From contig NXFV01000283.1 in assembly GCA_002803225.1 (NCBI GenBank), forward strand, positions 1 to 14,333: 14,333 nt of DNA, given 5' to 3'. Made by a program: the position numbers and the translations under genes. This DNA is from Gamarada debralockiae. Lineage: Eukaryota; Ascomycota; Leotiomycetes; Helotiales; Hyphodiscaceae. Positions 1 to 8,586 of the stretch are shown in pieces. The notes under the pieces were generated by a model, which worked only from the letters and a program-made list of their open reading frames with translations, searched no databases and was not told where the DNA came from. Numbering within the stretch: the first letter of the stretch is position 1; the number at the start of each line of letters is the position of its first letter.

Positions 1-190
1 TGGAAGTAAGATAGCCGTTTCTTACGTGGAATCTTCTAACATAAATCTAAGAATATTTACTGCCGAACGATACGGTTAGAACGATCGACTCACCCTCAGT
101 TAAGCATGTCACGCTGATCATCCGTACGGGCGAAAATGACCGTCTATGAGAAAATTAGGTAATGCGAGGTCCGTTTCTCTTGGAAGCTAA

Positions 191-367
191 TGGATACGAA
201 AACTAGGAATGTGGATGCTCGGGACCTTCAGTGATGGCTTCTTGGGACTCAGTGTGGCGGTGTTCACGAGGATACTGGGCTGGACGCAGGAAGACTTAGA
301 GGTGTTCTTGGTAGAAGTCAGGAAAAGTATGAAGGACACAATGATCCGTGGCTACTCTCCTATGTAA
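191..367 (+). pseudogene. C-terminal remnant of LaeA/UmtA-like SAM methyltransferase
   Basis: One frame from 191 to the TAA at 365-367 reads like the last 55-60 residues of fungal class I methyltransferases of the LaeA/UmtA type. It has the aromatic/hydrophobic block followed by FTRILGWTQEDLEVFLVEV, then RKSMKD and a closing aromatic stretch RGYSPM. In the family this tail sits behind the Rossmann SAM-binding domain, which is not seen here; a TAA at 188-190 closes the frame upstream. Family members usually continue Y-x-V after 'P-M/I', so the TAA at 365 probably replaces a Tyr codon, and the frame stays open for 12 more codons to a TAG. I see no start codon or splice acceptor that would make this a live exon. 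Alternatively it is the last exon of a gene beginning left of the window, but the in-frame stop just before it argues against that. The family call rests on recalled motif similarity only. Confidence 0.62.
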
Positions 368-963
368 GCGGTCCGAACCTCGTATGCAATCAGTAACCTT
401 GTTTAGCCACTTGGTGTACAGGCAGAAGCCTTCATAAGCTTTCCCTGCCGAGAGTTACAACTTACAAGACGGTGGAATAAAACAAATATATGGCAAGGGG
501 AATGAGAGACTTTGACTCAGAGTGGCGATTAAAGCATTCTTGTCCTGTTATTAGATCTATCCCTTGATTTACTAATGTTTGCCACTGGTAAGAGGCCAGT
601 CTTTCACTCAACAATCTCCCGAGGCTCAATAGGAGTGTCAGAAGGTCAGAGCGGTTATGGCAATAGTGACAGGATACAGTAGTGATAATAGATTAATGAG
701 CTTGATGAGCTTCACAGCTTGTATTGATAGTATGAGCAGGAGGTTGATAATGATGAAAGATAAAGATAGTGATGGGACTCTCCAACTCCCTATATACCAC
801 GTCACAACGCAGTGATTACATAAGCATTTCTGACAAGGAAATTATGTTATACACATCACGTGCTTCTGAAACCAGTCTTCGCCTATCTCGGAAAATGTAC
901 CTGCAACCTGCTGACACCCTTCTGATGTCAGCACTAGAATTGCCCTTGAGAATGAAAAGCGCC

Positions 964-981
964 GTACGGAGTACTCCGTAC
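964..981. promoter_or_regulatory. 18-bp perfect palindrome with CGG-N6-CCG core
   Basis: GTACGGAGTACTCCGTAC equals its own reverse complement over 18 bases. Its core is CGG, six bases, CCG: the inverted CGG-triplet arrangement bound by many Zn(II)2Cys6 dimers. It lies 151 bp before the ATG at 1132. Binding is inferred; similar TACGGAGTA-type palindromes are common in ascomycete genomes and may be repetitive rather than regulatory. Confidence 0.45.
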
Positions 982-1053
982 AATGATTCCATCATGTTTG
1001 CTTCCTGCTTATTGTTATCGAAGGGCACAAGGTTCTCTTCTCATTTCCTCCGA

Positions 1054-1059
1054 TATAAA
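1054..1059 (+). promoter_or_regulatory. TATA-like box of the monooxygenase gene
   Basis: TATAAA lies 73 bp before the ATG at 1132 and about 120 bp before the alternative ATG at 1180. The position fits a core promoter whose transcript would include the first ATG. Confidence 0.4.
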
Positions 1060-1131
1060 GGCATGACAGGTCCAGTCAAGTGAAATTCGTTCTCTGCTTA
1101 TTTTTCATTTTGAATATTCCGTCATTTTAGC

Positions 1132-3073
1132 ATGTCATTTGGCGCGAAAGCCTCTCGATCGTCTCCTGAAGTCCTCAAAATGCCTTCTTCCAACCCCTCG
1201 CGCGTAATTATCATAGGCGCAGGATGGACCGGCCTAGCAGCCGCCAAAACCTACTTACAACTCTTCCCTTCCGTCTCTCTCACGATCGTTGATGCCGATA
1301 CCACGGCTGGCGGAGTTTGGAGCGCATCCAGAATCTACCCAGGTCTAATAGCCGATAGTTGTGCTGCGATTTTCGACTACTCTGACTTTCCCATGGATGA
1401 GGTGTTGAACATCGACAAGTGGGCAGATCTTCCTGCTGAGAAGGTACATGAATATCTAGAGTTGTATGTTGATAAATTTGATTTGAGGAGGAGGTTGAAG
1501 TTGAGCACAAATGTTGTGAGTGTTAAAAAGACAGATAGCGTTGAAGGAATGCGGAAGGGCTGGAGTGTGGAGGTTGAGAAAGTTGGGGCGAACGACGAAG
1601 CGCCACTGGTGAAGGAGGTACTGAAATGTGACAAGTTGATTGTGGCGACTGGGACGAGCTCCACGCCAAGTTTTCCTGGTAACATTGACTGGAAGACGTT
1701 CCAAGGACCAGTCATGCACTCCAAAGACGTCGGAAGGAAACATCACATTCTCACAGCAGAAGGCGTCAAAAGAATAACGGTGGTAGGAGGCAACAAGTCT
1801 GCCGTCGATGTCGTCAACCTGTGCGCGCTTGCAGGAAAAGAGGTGGACTGGGTAATCAGGAAGGAAGGGTACGGCCCAGGTGTTCTCTTCGAGGCACGTA
1901 CTCACGGCATCCACGCTGGAGCCATCAAAGCAATTCGAGCTTTAGCAATTCTTTCACCAAATATTTTGGCCACCAGCGGGTTCTGGTACCGGTTCTTACA
2001 TTCTGGGAAGAGCTGGATTGGCAATCGCTTGCTTAAGTTCTTGCTTTCTAAACTGGATGAATCGGCGATGGGCATGTATGAGAGGAATGAGAATACGATG
2101 AAGATTGCGCCTGATGTGAAAGAGTAAGTCTTTTAGTTCATGATCCCGAGACACCTCTAATGTTTTGAACAGGCTCTTCTGGGGAAACAGCGGTCTCTCA
2201 GTAGTTCACGACAACAGCACCTTCTTCGACATGGTAGCCGAAGGGAAACAAATCCATGTCCACCGTGCCTCGATATCTTCCTTCTCTTCGCAAACGGTCA
2301 CTCTCTCGAATGGTCAAGTTCTTCTTTGCGACGCAGCCGTCTTTGCTACAGGGTGGAAAACGAACCAACCCACCATCTTCCCTCCCTCACTTCTCCCAGA
2401 AATTGGCTTCCCACATTCCCTTTCCGAGCAATCTCCGGAATATGCCAAACACTGGAACAGCCTTGACTCAAATTCGGAATCTCGGGTTCGGGCTCTCTTC
2501 CCCATGCTCGCTAACCCACCACCAGAGATCGTCGAATACGACAAAGCTCACACCAAACCAGCCATTTTGACTCCGTTTCGTCTCTTCCGGTACATGGCTC
2601 CACCAAATCTTGCTGCACGAGGTGATCGATCACTCATAGTTCTTGGGTGCTTGATCAATACCGCAGTCCCCACCTACGCCGAAGTCTCGAGTCTCTGGGG
2701 CGTCTCATATCTGGAAAATCTTCCTTTTGCTCCATCTGCAACTGCGATGCTGGAAGATGTAAATGAGATGGAGAAAGATACAAGTTTAGTTAATGCGTGG
2801 GGCGTTCTGAGGTTTCGAGACAGAGCGGCGGCTTATTTGGATGGAAGTGTCGAAATCCAGGAATTTACGGATCTGTTGGTTAAGGATTTAGGGCTGAGGG
2901 ATGATAGAAAGAGGCTCAATGTTGAGAGGGAGGGAAGAAGGGGGTTGTTTGGTTGTAGAACTTGGGTTAGGGAGTGGTTCTACCCGTATTTTGGGAAGGA
3001 TTACAAAGGCTTGGTTGAAGAATATCGGAAAAGATGGAGGCTGGAGAAGGTTGGTGAGCGACATAACTGCTGA
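1132..3073 (+). CDS. FAD/NADPH-dependent monooxygenase (FMO-like, 'dimethylaniline monooxygenase' type)
   Basis: Two exons, 1132-2123 and 2173-3073, are joined across a 49-nt intron (GTAAGT donor at 2124, CTAAT branch-like site, CAG acceptor). They give about 630 aa. Visible motifs are the FAD-binding GAGWTG (29-34) with acidic D54 at the end of the second strand, an FMO fingerprint variant FQGPVMHSKDV (190-200), a second Rossmann loop GGNKSA (219-224, NADPH side), and ATGW (389-392) closing the FAD domain. The family inserts one oxygen atom into soft nucleophiles or ketones using NADPH and O2; the substrate is unknown here. The C-terminus is long and basic/aromatic (WFYPYFGKDY). There are two possible starts: ATG 1132, or ATG 1180 with a better purine context (about 614 aa) that begins right before the FAD strand. 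AATAAA follows the stop at 3079-3084. The gene looks intact. It is probably cytosolic, since no signal peptide is visible. Confidence 0.92.
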
Positions 3074-3290
3074 AATGGAATAAATCAATGAAAGATACTC
3101 CAACGCTGAGTCGAGAGGCAAGAAGCGATACTGGCAGCGAGTTGAAGCGCGTAGAGTGTGAACGCGCCCAGTGCGGCGGAAGATGTGTAGGCGAGGTGCG
3201 AGGAATAGCCCATTAGTGCGAAGGGATGTCCAGACGAAGGGGAAGACGACGACGGCTGGTCGGAGGTGAGGGTCGTGGACACTGGTATAG

Positions 3291-3777
3291 GAGGGATCTG
3301 TGAGATGGCAGCAGAAACCCTCGTCCATGCACACCTCGACCAAATTCGGATACCTCTTTCCCAACTTCAAAGAAGTCGAAGTTGATTACTATGAAAGGAC
3401 CAAAATATTCCCGATCATGCAGGTCATTGCACTGAAGCGGTCCGTTTACGACGCCAAACCGTAGATTGGGAAATCGCTGACCAAGGCGTTTGCGAAATCA
3501 TTGGAGATAGGTTACGAGCCCCTGGAAGAGCATGTGGCTTTGAGATACATGTTGCCTTGGCTGGAGAGTCATGTCAATGAAACGAAGAGGCTCATGGGCG
3601 GAGGTGCAAGATGGTGGAGAGACGGCTTCGAGGAGAACAGGCATGTGCTAGACAAGTTCCTCGACTATCGTTTTTCGTCACGGCCTTCCAAAACGAAAGT
3701 TCCGGCCGGAGGAACTCTGCGCACCAAGTTCACTGGAAACTTTTGTCGTGCGACGATCGACATGCGAGAAGAATTGA
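3291..3777 (+). pseudogene. 4,5-dihydroxyphthalate decarboxylase-like pseudogene (C-terminal part)
   Basis: Frame 1 (from about 3291, clear from 3327) reads YLFPNFKEVEVDYYERT, then KIFPIMQVIALKRSVYDAKP, which is the family's 'DYYxRTGIFPIMHxxxxKRxVY' block. TAG at 3462-3464 stands where the family has Trp (P-W-I/V). The same frame then continues with SLTKAFAKS, ALRYMLPWLESHVNETKRLMG and a W/G/ExNRxxLDxFLDY block. At about 3690-3700 the reading shifts by one base, and RPEELCAPSSLETFVV follows up to TGA 3775-3777, matching the family's usual ending. Both lesions and the absence of the N-terminal two thirds (families are about 330 aa) make this a dead fragment. Bacterial relatives remove a carboxyl group from 4,5-dihydroxyphthalate, and fungi carry relatives of unproven substrate. 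It lies 218 bp behind the monooxygenase stop on the same strand, so it may once have been its neighbour in a pathway. Confidence 0.82.
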
Positions 3778-4890
3778 AACACTGTTATCAACCCAATAGG
3801 AGCGACACGTGTCGAATCAGACGATATTGTGTGGTAAAATCATATATTCATAGATATCTAAGGAGTCAAGAAAGGTAGGGTTGCCAGAACCCGAGGTATG
3901 TGTACACAACTGTTGCCATAGCAACCAGCTCATCTGACAACACGGTACACAACCATGTCACTCTAAGCGTGTCGCCGCCAGTGCTGTACCCGCCGCCTGG
4001 GCGGTATTGATTGATTGTTTGATTCTTACTCTGACCAGCTAACTAGTCATGCAGTACTCCTATAAATGCAAACCCTATGAAAACCTAAAAGGAACAAAAA
4101 CTCAGGCTCAGTAGTTCTATACACCTGTGTATTAGACGCTGCCTATTAAACCAAACGGCTCTGTACAAGGCCCTGCCCGTAGAGAAGCGCCCGGTATTAC
4201 CCCGCCAAAAACCGTTTAGCCTCATCGACAGCGGACTGACTGTTTCAGCTTTGCCCAGCAGCAAACTTACATCCCTCGCTTTCCGGCGTGGAGGGACACT
4301 GCACACGATCGAGAAGGGGCCTTTGCCTCTTCCTGGGCGCTCGTAATGAGAAGCGTACAACATATGTAGTTCCACTACTCTACGTACTGTATCATGAAGC
4401 TTCCCTTCTTGGGCCCGGAAACTCTTTTCAGGATTTGGAATTTAAATGTATGAGCATGTCGCATCTCGGTATATAAGATGATGCCGGGTGTGCAACTGCA
4501 TCATTCTCTCTTTTCTGCATCTGCTAAGCACACTTATAGTATCTGACATAGTAGGGGCGAATTTGTTGCTGTCAGTAAGAACTGGGCTATAGGAGCAAAG
4601 GGAGGAGGAAGTCAAGTGGGAACTGGAGTCTACATTCGGGCTCGGAGTTTTATTTTGAAAACTCGATAATAATTTCGGATTTGTTATTTTAGGAGGATAA
4701 GGCTTTTTAGGGGCGTGATTTTGCCTCGGAGAAGTATGGCCCTAGGGACTTTCCGTCATTGGTGGCCTTGCATCATGCTAGGTATAGCATCCCAGATGTT
4801 GCTCTTTAATTGTTTTCTTTCCTTCCCTGAAAATTCCCCTGTATTGGAGCCTGCCGTTGTCTATCCTTTGTGCTGCTCATATACTACGTA
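3778..4890. other. Gene-free region with palindromes and TATA-like signals
   Basis: No recognisable protein was found on either strand. Visible are a 12-bp palindrome CGACACGTGTCG (3803-3814), a short hairpin GTTGC-CATA-GCAAC (3912-3925) flanked by a 9-bp direct repeat GTACACAAC (3902-3910 and 3945-3953), and two TATA-like spots (TATAAA near 4061, TATATAA near 4471). These could be worn-down LTR or MITE pieces, but I cannot find paired ends. Open frames here (for example 4085-4375 on minus) have no family resemblance. Confidence 0.4.
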
Positions 4891-6003
4891 CAGGGTGTTA
4901 TTAAATGTAAATTTATTGTCACCCGCTGCTTTTAAATTAGGTCACACTGGCAACATCGTCAAATTGAAGCTATTCGCACTTTTTTCACCTCTTTGTCTTC
5001 ATTCCATGGGAGTCTATTACATCCTGACAGCTCTGATGCATTGTCCTTATCTCAGCCCTTACTTCTGCATCTGTAATCGTCCCCCAAGGTCTCAAAGGAG
5101 CCTCCCTAGGCCTTCTAGAGCTCCTATGTACCTTAGAATCTAACTCTGCCAAAATGTCCTTTATTCTGTTCTAAGTAACCTCAATTGCGGACAAACCTGG
5201 TGAAAGGACGGAGGCCAGAAGATAGGTGTAACTCCCCAACTCCCCAATTTGCCAAGAAAGCCAGCGTAGCTGTGCTTTGGCCTGGTCATCTATTCTGTTG
5301 AAAAGGCAGCCCTGGGTGGTGGAATGGATAGTTGAGGATTACTGGTACTATATGCTGGCAGTAATATTCTGTAGTTATCGTCTTCCCATTCCTTCTCCCA
5401 AGACAGCCGTACTCCCTTCCCATATTTGATGCTTGTAAAGCCCCAAAACATCCATCTAATCCTCCTTTGCCACTCATGTGCTACGCAATCAGGGTGAAAG
5501 AGCTCTGCTTGTCCAATTTTTCTCGTACACCACTGTCTTTTGTGATACCCAAGTTGAATCTAACTCTCGTCGCTCCAACAGATCTCATCTCACTGCTCGT
5601 CGGTCCAGGATACGTGCTCTTGTGCCCACGCAAGGCGTATCTGTTGGTTGGTATCTGAAATAGTTGGTTTCTTCTTCCGTACGCCTCTACAGTACGCCTC
5701 CTTCTTGAATGCCGTAGGAATAGCTTTCTCTCCACAGCTCCACCCTAGCCACTTTGGCAGCTCTTTTATTGGTATATCGCGCGTTAAGAAATTGAGGGTA
5801 TCCCAGTCTATACGGTGCTTGCATTAAGGTGTGGTAAGGAGAGGACGGCGCCCGCAATGTGCCTTTTGAGGTGTAGGTCTAGCTTGTAAGGCTTAGTCGA
5901 CTTGTCGGTAGGTGAAGCGTGGGCTTTGGGGGAGAATGTCGTCGACTGACCAACCTACGGTGTAAAAATGGGTCTGTATGCGGAGATGGCCATTCCTTAT
6001 AGT
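4891..6003 (-). mobile_element. Decayed Tc1/mariner-type DNA transposon
   Basis: A transposase relic on the minus strand (4985-6003) identifies the element. The 3' side appears to end at the dinucleotide TA (4889-4890) followed by CAGGGTGTTATTAAATG, which resembles a Tc1-type terminal repeat and TA target site. The matching repeat on the other side was not found before the dehydrogenase gene's stop (6108), so the 5' end is either eroded or truncated. The exact right boundary is uncertain. Confidence 0.7.
4985..6003 (-). pseudogene. Tc1/mariner transposase pseudogene (DDE superfamily endonuclease)
   Basis: Reading the minus strand from about 6003, an N-terminal helix-turn-helix region appears (FYTVGWSVDD, then TPQKAHCGRRPLLTTP). 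Next come the Tc1 core blocks: CGEKAI-TAFKKE-Y, RLAWAQEHVSWTDEQ, ICWSDES (first catalytic Asp), GYHKRQWCTRKIGQAELFHP, RWMFWG, then FQQN, LAFLANWGV, SAIE and NRIKDILAELDSKVHRSSRR, ending with MHQSCQDVIDSHGMKTKR and TGA at 4985-4987. Damage is extensive. Two Trp codons are stops (5590-5592 TGA, 5560-5562 TAG), other stops fall in the HTH part, an 8-bp GGGGAGTT duplication and further indels shift the frame, and the second catalytic Asp (FQQD) is Asn. Many lesions are C:G to T:A, as expected from RIP or CpG decay. It cannot make active enzyme. Confidence 0.88.
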
Positions 6004-6107
6004 CTATTTTGTAGGGATTTTGGTATAGGAACATGTTAAACAGTCTTAATTGCCATAATAGTAAGGACAGTAGAAAATGAGAGCTTGCAAAATTCGTCAA
6101 CTAGCAT

Positions 6108-7022
6108 TTATAACTCGAAGTGAGCTAGCAAAAGGTCCGATAGAGAGTCAAAGTGTTGCCTACGCCGCTTTACAATCTCCATAAAGGACTCATCAGGTCC
6201 CGCAGAACCAACAATAACATGTTCCGAACCCGTTGTAAGCTGACGCCACGCCTTCTCGACGAATTCCGTGGCGGGCATGCCCATGGACCGACCTCTTTCC
6301 GGGCCCATATAGTCATGAAGTTCAGCTTGGACATTTTAGCCAATCGTCTCAACGTGGGAACTAGTCATGGCAAAGCCAACTTACTCTGGACGACAGGAGG
6401 CCAAATTTCAATGATCTTAGCATTAGATCCCAGATTCTGGCGACGGAGGCAGTAGATAAACGCGTTCAACGCCGCTTTTGAAGCAGAGTATGCTGGCATG
6501 GTGACAGCGGGGACAAGTGCGAGAAGAGTCCCGGTGATAACTAGTGCGGTAGGGAATGGCTTCTGCAGTAAATGGGGAAGGAATTTCATCGACAGGTCCA
6601 CTGGCCTAGAAAAGTTGGCAGTCATCTCTTGATGGAAAGCGTCCAGGTCGACCTCCGCCGGTCTCGAAAGTCGAACTTGACTTTGGACGCCAGAGTTGAG
6701 GAAGACGCAATCGAGATCGGGGTACTTATTCACAATTCTTTTGACAGTTAGCCCGATCGCTTTAGAGAGCCGGAACAGAAATGACGTTGAACAGTCCTAC
6801 ATACCCATCCACGAAAGCATCCATGCCGGCTCTGTCCGTGATGTCATATCTGACCGCGCCTGCCTTTTCTGAGCCATGCTTTTGAACAAAAGCGTCCAGT
6901 CTCTCCTGACGACGCCCAACGGCAATGACCTTGGCGCCTTCGAGGATGAGCTTGTCGGCCATGGCAGCTCCTATGCCCGACGTAGCACCTACGAGTAGGA
7001 CACGCTTGTAGTAAAATGACAT
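6108..7022 (-). CDS. Short-chain dehydrogenase/reductase (classical SDR, DltE-like)
   Basis: Three exons on minus are 7022-6805, 6737-6385 and 6325-6108. The introns are 67 nt (GTATGT donor, GCTAAC branch) and 59 nt (GTAAGT donor). The product is 262 aa, the usual size of classical SDRs. Visible motifs are the NAD(P)-binding GATSGIG (12-18), GRRQERL after the second strand (basic, suggests NADPH), LNSG (86-89, replacing NNAG), N114, and the catalytic Y156-SAS-K160. The position of the catalytic Ser (13 before Tyr) is Thr143. Start chosen: ATG 7022 with A at -3 and MSFYYKRVLLVGATSGIG directly ahead of the Rossmann strand; an in-frame ATG at 7052 would add 10 residues. Role: NADPH-linked reduction or oxidation of an unknown carbonyl/alcohol. 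Its 3' end lies about 100 bp from the transposon relic, and its promoter shares the 1.5-kb gap with the EthD gene. Confidence 0.9.
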
Positions 7023-7141
7023 TTTCCGAGATCTTTGTATTGCACCAGTCAACAGGCGTGAGTTTCTTTTGAAGTGTGCGGGAGAGAGCTAGGATGGCTT
7101 TTGTATTTTCACCCTTTTGCACTAAAGACTTAACAGTTTGC

Positions 7142-7170
7142 TGCCAAGCCTAAGGAGGCTAGCCTTCCGG
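7142..7170 (-). repeat. Copy A of a 29-bp dispersed inverted repeat
   Basis: Read on minus this is CCGGAAGGCTAGCCT followed by CCTT, AGGCTT, G and GCA. It matches 9788-9816 on plus at 25 of 29 positions. Each copy contains the 12-bp palindrome AAGGCTAGCCTT or a near copy, and a small AGCCT/AGGCT stem. Together they bracket a 2.6-kb stretch with the EthD gene and the dead transcription factor. Confidence 0.6.
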
Positions 7171-7578
7171 ACAATGTCAGCGCACATCACTTGCACGATC
7201 CGACCTCACCAAATTCGCCTTTAATGATTTAAATCCCAGAAAGCGCTAAATTATAACCAAATTGCCAAAAAGCACAATGTCAACACCACAATGAAGGCTA
7301 CCCGTGTGCGAGCTCAAAGTCGTGTCATACCGCCCGGTTCTGCCACACCAAAATACGTAGGCAGAGTGAGCTGGTCAGGATATCTCTTTTTGGCATCTAA
7401 TCGGTGAATTCTGTGCGTCATTCAACATTTATTAGACCTTGTAGCAAGTGAGCATGTCACCCGGGGATTTCCGGACACAGATACTGTAAAGTACAGTCAT
7501 ACAGTATGGAACAAAATGTAGACGTCAAAGCGAGGTCGCTTCCCGTGCGGCCACTGTCTATGAACCTCTTGCAATATG

Positions 7579-7850
7579 GTCACGTGACATACGAGAAGTA
7601 AGGAGAATGTAATTGGATTATTAAGGCTGTAAAGATACTGGAGATACTAACAAACAAACCAAGTACAGTAGTGGGTGCTTATAGACCGAAATTACCCTAT
7701 GACTCACAGAATACGTCACAATGACCAAGTGAACTCTGAGTCACATTATGTCACGTGACTCAGCAGGCATCACTGATAACCAGAAACACTGACTATCTGC
7801 CTAGAACCAGAGTCACTGATTCCTCATTGAAACAGAACTAGCTGACGTCA
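7579..7850. promoter_or_regulatory. Cluster of bZIP / E-box-like sites
   Basis: Within 272 bp there are two GTCACGTGAC palindromes (7579-7588, 7750-7759), TGACTCA (7700-7706), TGAGTCA (7737-7743), TGACTCA (7756-7762, overlapping the second palindrome), ACGTCA (7713-7718) and the full CRE-like TGACGTCA (7843-7850). Such sites are bound by bHLH (CACGTG) and bZIP (AP-1/Yap, CREB/ATF-like) factors. That they regulate the SDR or EthD gene is inference. Confidence 0.4.
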
Positions 7851-7984
7851 CAGGAGCTCTTTCCTACTTCAGCCTTAGCCCAGCTGTATGCAAAGAATGG
7901 CTTATTACAGATCGAGTAGCGAAAATAAAACACCGAAGTGCGAATGACACAGAGCCCAAATACCGACCCCCGATTCTTAACTTT

Positions 7985-8380
7985 AAGCCTCGGCTTTCAG
8001 TTTGTCGAGGATGGCATACTTGAGGTAGGGACGGTGCATGACCACCATCCGGAGCCCGTTTTCTATTGGTCTATAATCATGTCGAGCACATGAATCATCA
8101 CGGTAAGGGTTCGGCAGAGGCTGAGGCCAGCTCGCGGCCCACAAAATCAGTAGCATTCGTGGATGATATCGGTCTGGCCGATATTGAAGCCCAAGTCAAG
8201 CTGTCAGCTCCAGTAACACAGCAAGATGGCTTAGACAGGCTAAATTGACGCGAAAACGCTATCAATTGGCCCCAGTAAGCGGCACGCCCAGGTCATGATT
8301 GAAACCTGGTATAAGATGCCACCATGAATTTGGCCGGATTCGTAGAAGGCGCTCATACGGAGAATTGGTACTGGATCCAT
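7985..8380 (-). pseudogene. Unrecognised coding-like relic
   Basis: On minus, ATG 8380 opens a 46-codon frame (MDPVPILRMSAFYESGQIHG...) ending at TAG 8242-8240. Further on, another frame runs open for nearly 70 codons and ends with ENGLRMVVMHRPYLKYAILD, then KLKAEA and TAA near 7985. This final stretch has strongly G/C-ending codons, the hallmark of real exons here, and reads like a natural protein C-terminus. The pieces are in different frames with stops between, so either introns are missing from my model or the gene is broken; the second is more in keeping with its neighbours. I do not recognise the family. A plus-strand 60-codon frame (8066-8248) overlaps it and is less protein-like. Confidence 0.35.
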
Positions 8381-8454
8381 AAAAAGCTAGAAGCCCACAG
8401 GCTCTGTTAAACCTAAAATACAGGCGACGTTGGGACTAAGTCCGCAGCGGTAAG

Positions 8455-8461
8455 TATATAA
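8455..8461 (+). promoter_or_regulatory. TATA box of the EthD gene
   Basis: TATATAA lies 126 bp before the ATG at 8587. It is followed by a C/T-rich leader (about 8475-8540), the usual look of a fungal core promoter and 5' UTR. Confidence 0.55.
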
Positions 8462-8586
8462 TCTCGCTCAAGTTTGCTCCTCTCCAATTCATTTGACTTC
8501 ACCCAACCCAACTACTCTCCCAAATCACCCCACTACAACAGTATTAAGAGCCTAAGGAGTCCTTATCCTCATTCTTACTCTGCAAA

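Larger units (their letters stand above)
368..1131. other. Intergenic region / FMO promoter
   Basis: No convincing gene is seen. Short open frames around 769-1083 (+) and 816-1028 (-) overlap each other, lack family resemblance and look like chance. The stretch holds CACGTG (857-862), an 18-bp perfect palindrome (964-981) and a TATA-like TATAAA (1054-1059), all suitably placed for the monooxygenase gene downstream. Confidence 0.5.
7023..7984. promoter_or_regulatory. Divergent intergenic region between the SDR and EthD genes
   Basis: No coding sequence is recognised. The right half (7579-7850) is rich in bZIP/E-box-like motifs, listed as a separate feature. The left part holds one copy (7142-7170) of a repeat found inverted at 9788-9816. 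The rest is AT-moderate sequence with no further pattern that I can name. Confidence 0.45.

Noticed and set aside
3085..3282. Minus-strand open frame with a Ser/Pro-rich start and a hydrophobic C-terminal segment, like a GPI or tail anchor.
   Set aside because: Its frame continues without start or splice signal into the antisense of the decarboxylase-like relic, which has clear homology on plus; no family was recognised.
2888..3370. 160-codon minus-strand open frame.
   Set aside because: Antisense of the monooxygenase C-terminus and of the decarboxylase relic; composition explained by those genes.
3900..4190. Possible solo LTR (TATAAA, short inverted repeats, TG...CA-like ends).
   Set aside because: No second copy of the ends or target duplication could be found within the window.
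4715..5143. 142-codon plus-strand open frame with hydrophobic stretches.
   Set aside because: Its second half is antisense to the Tc1 transposase C-terminus, and the first half has no likeness to any family.
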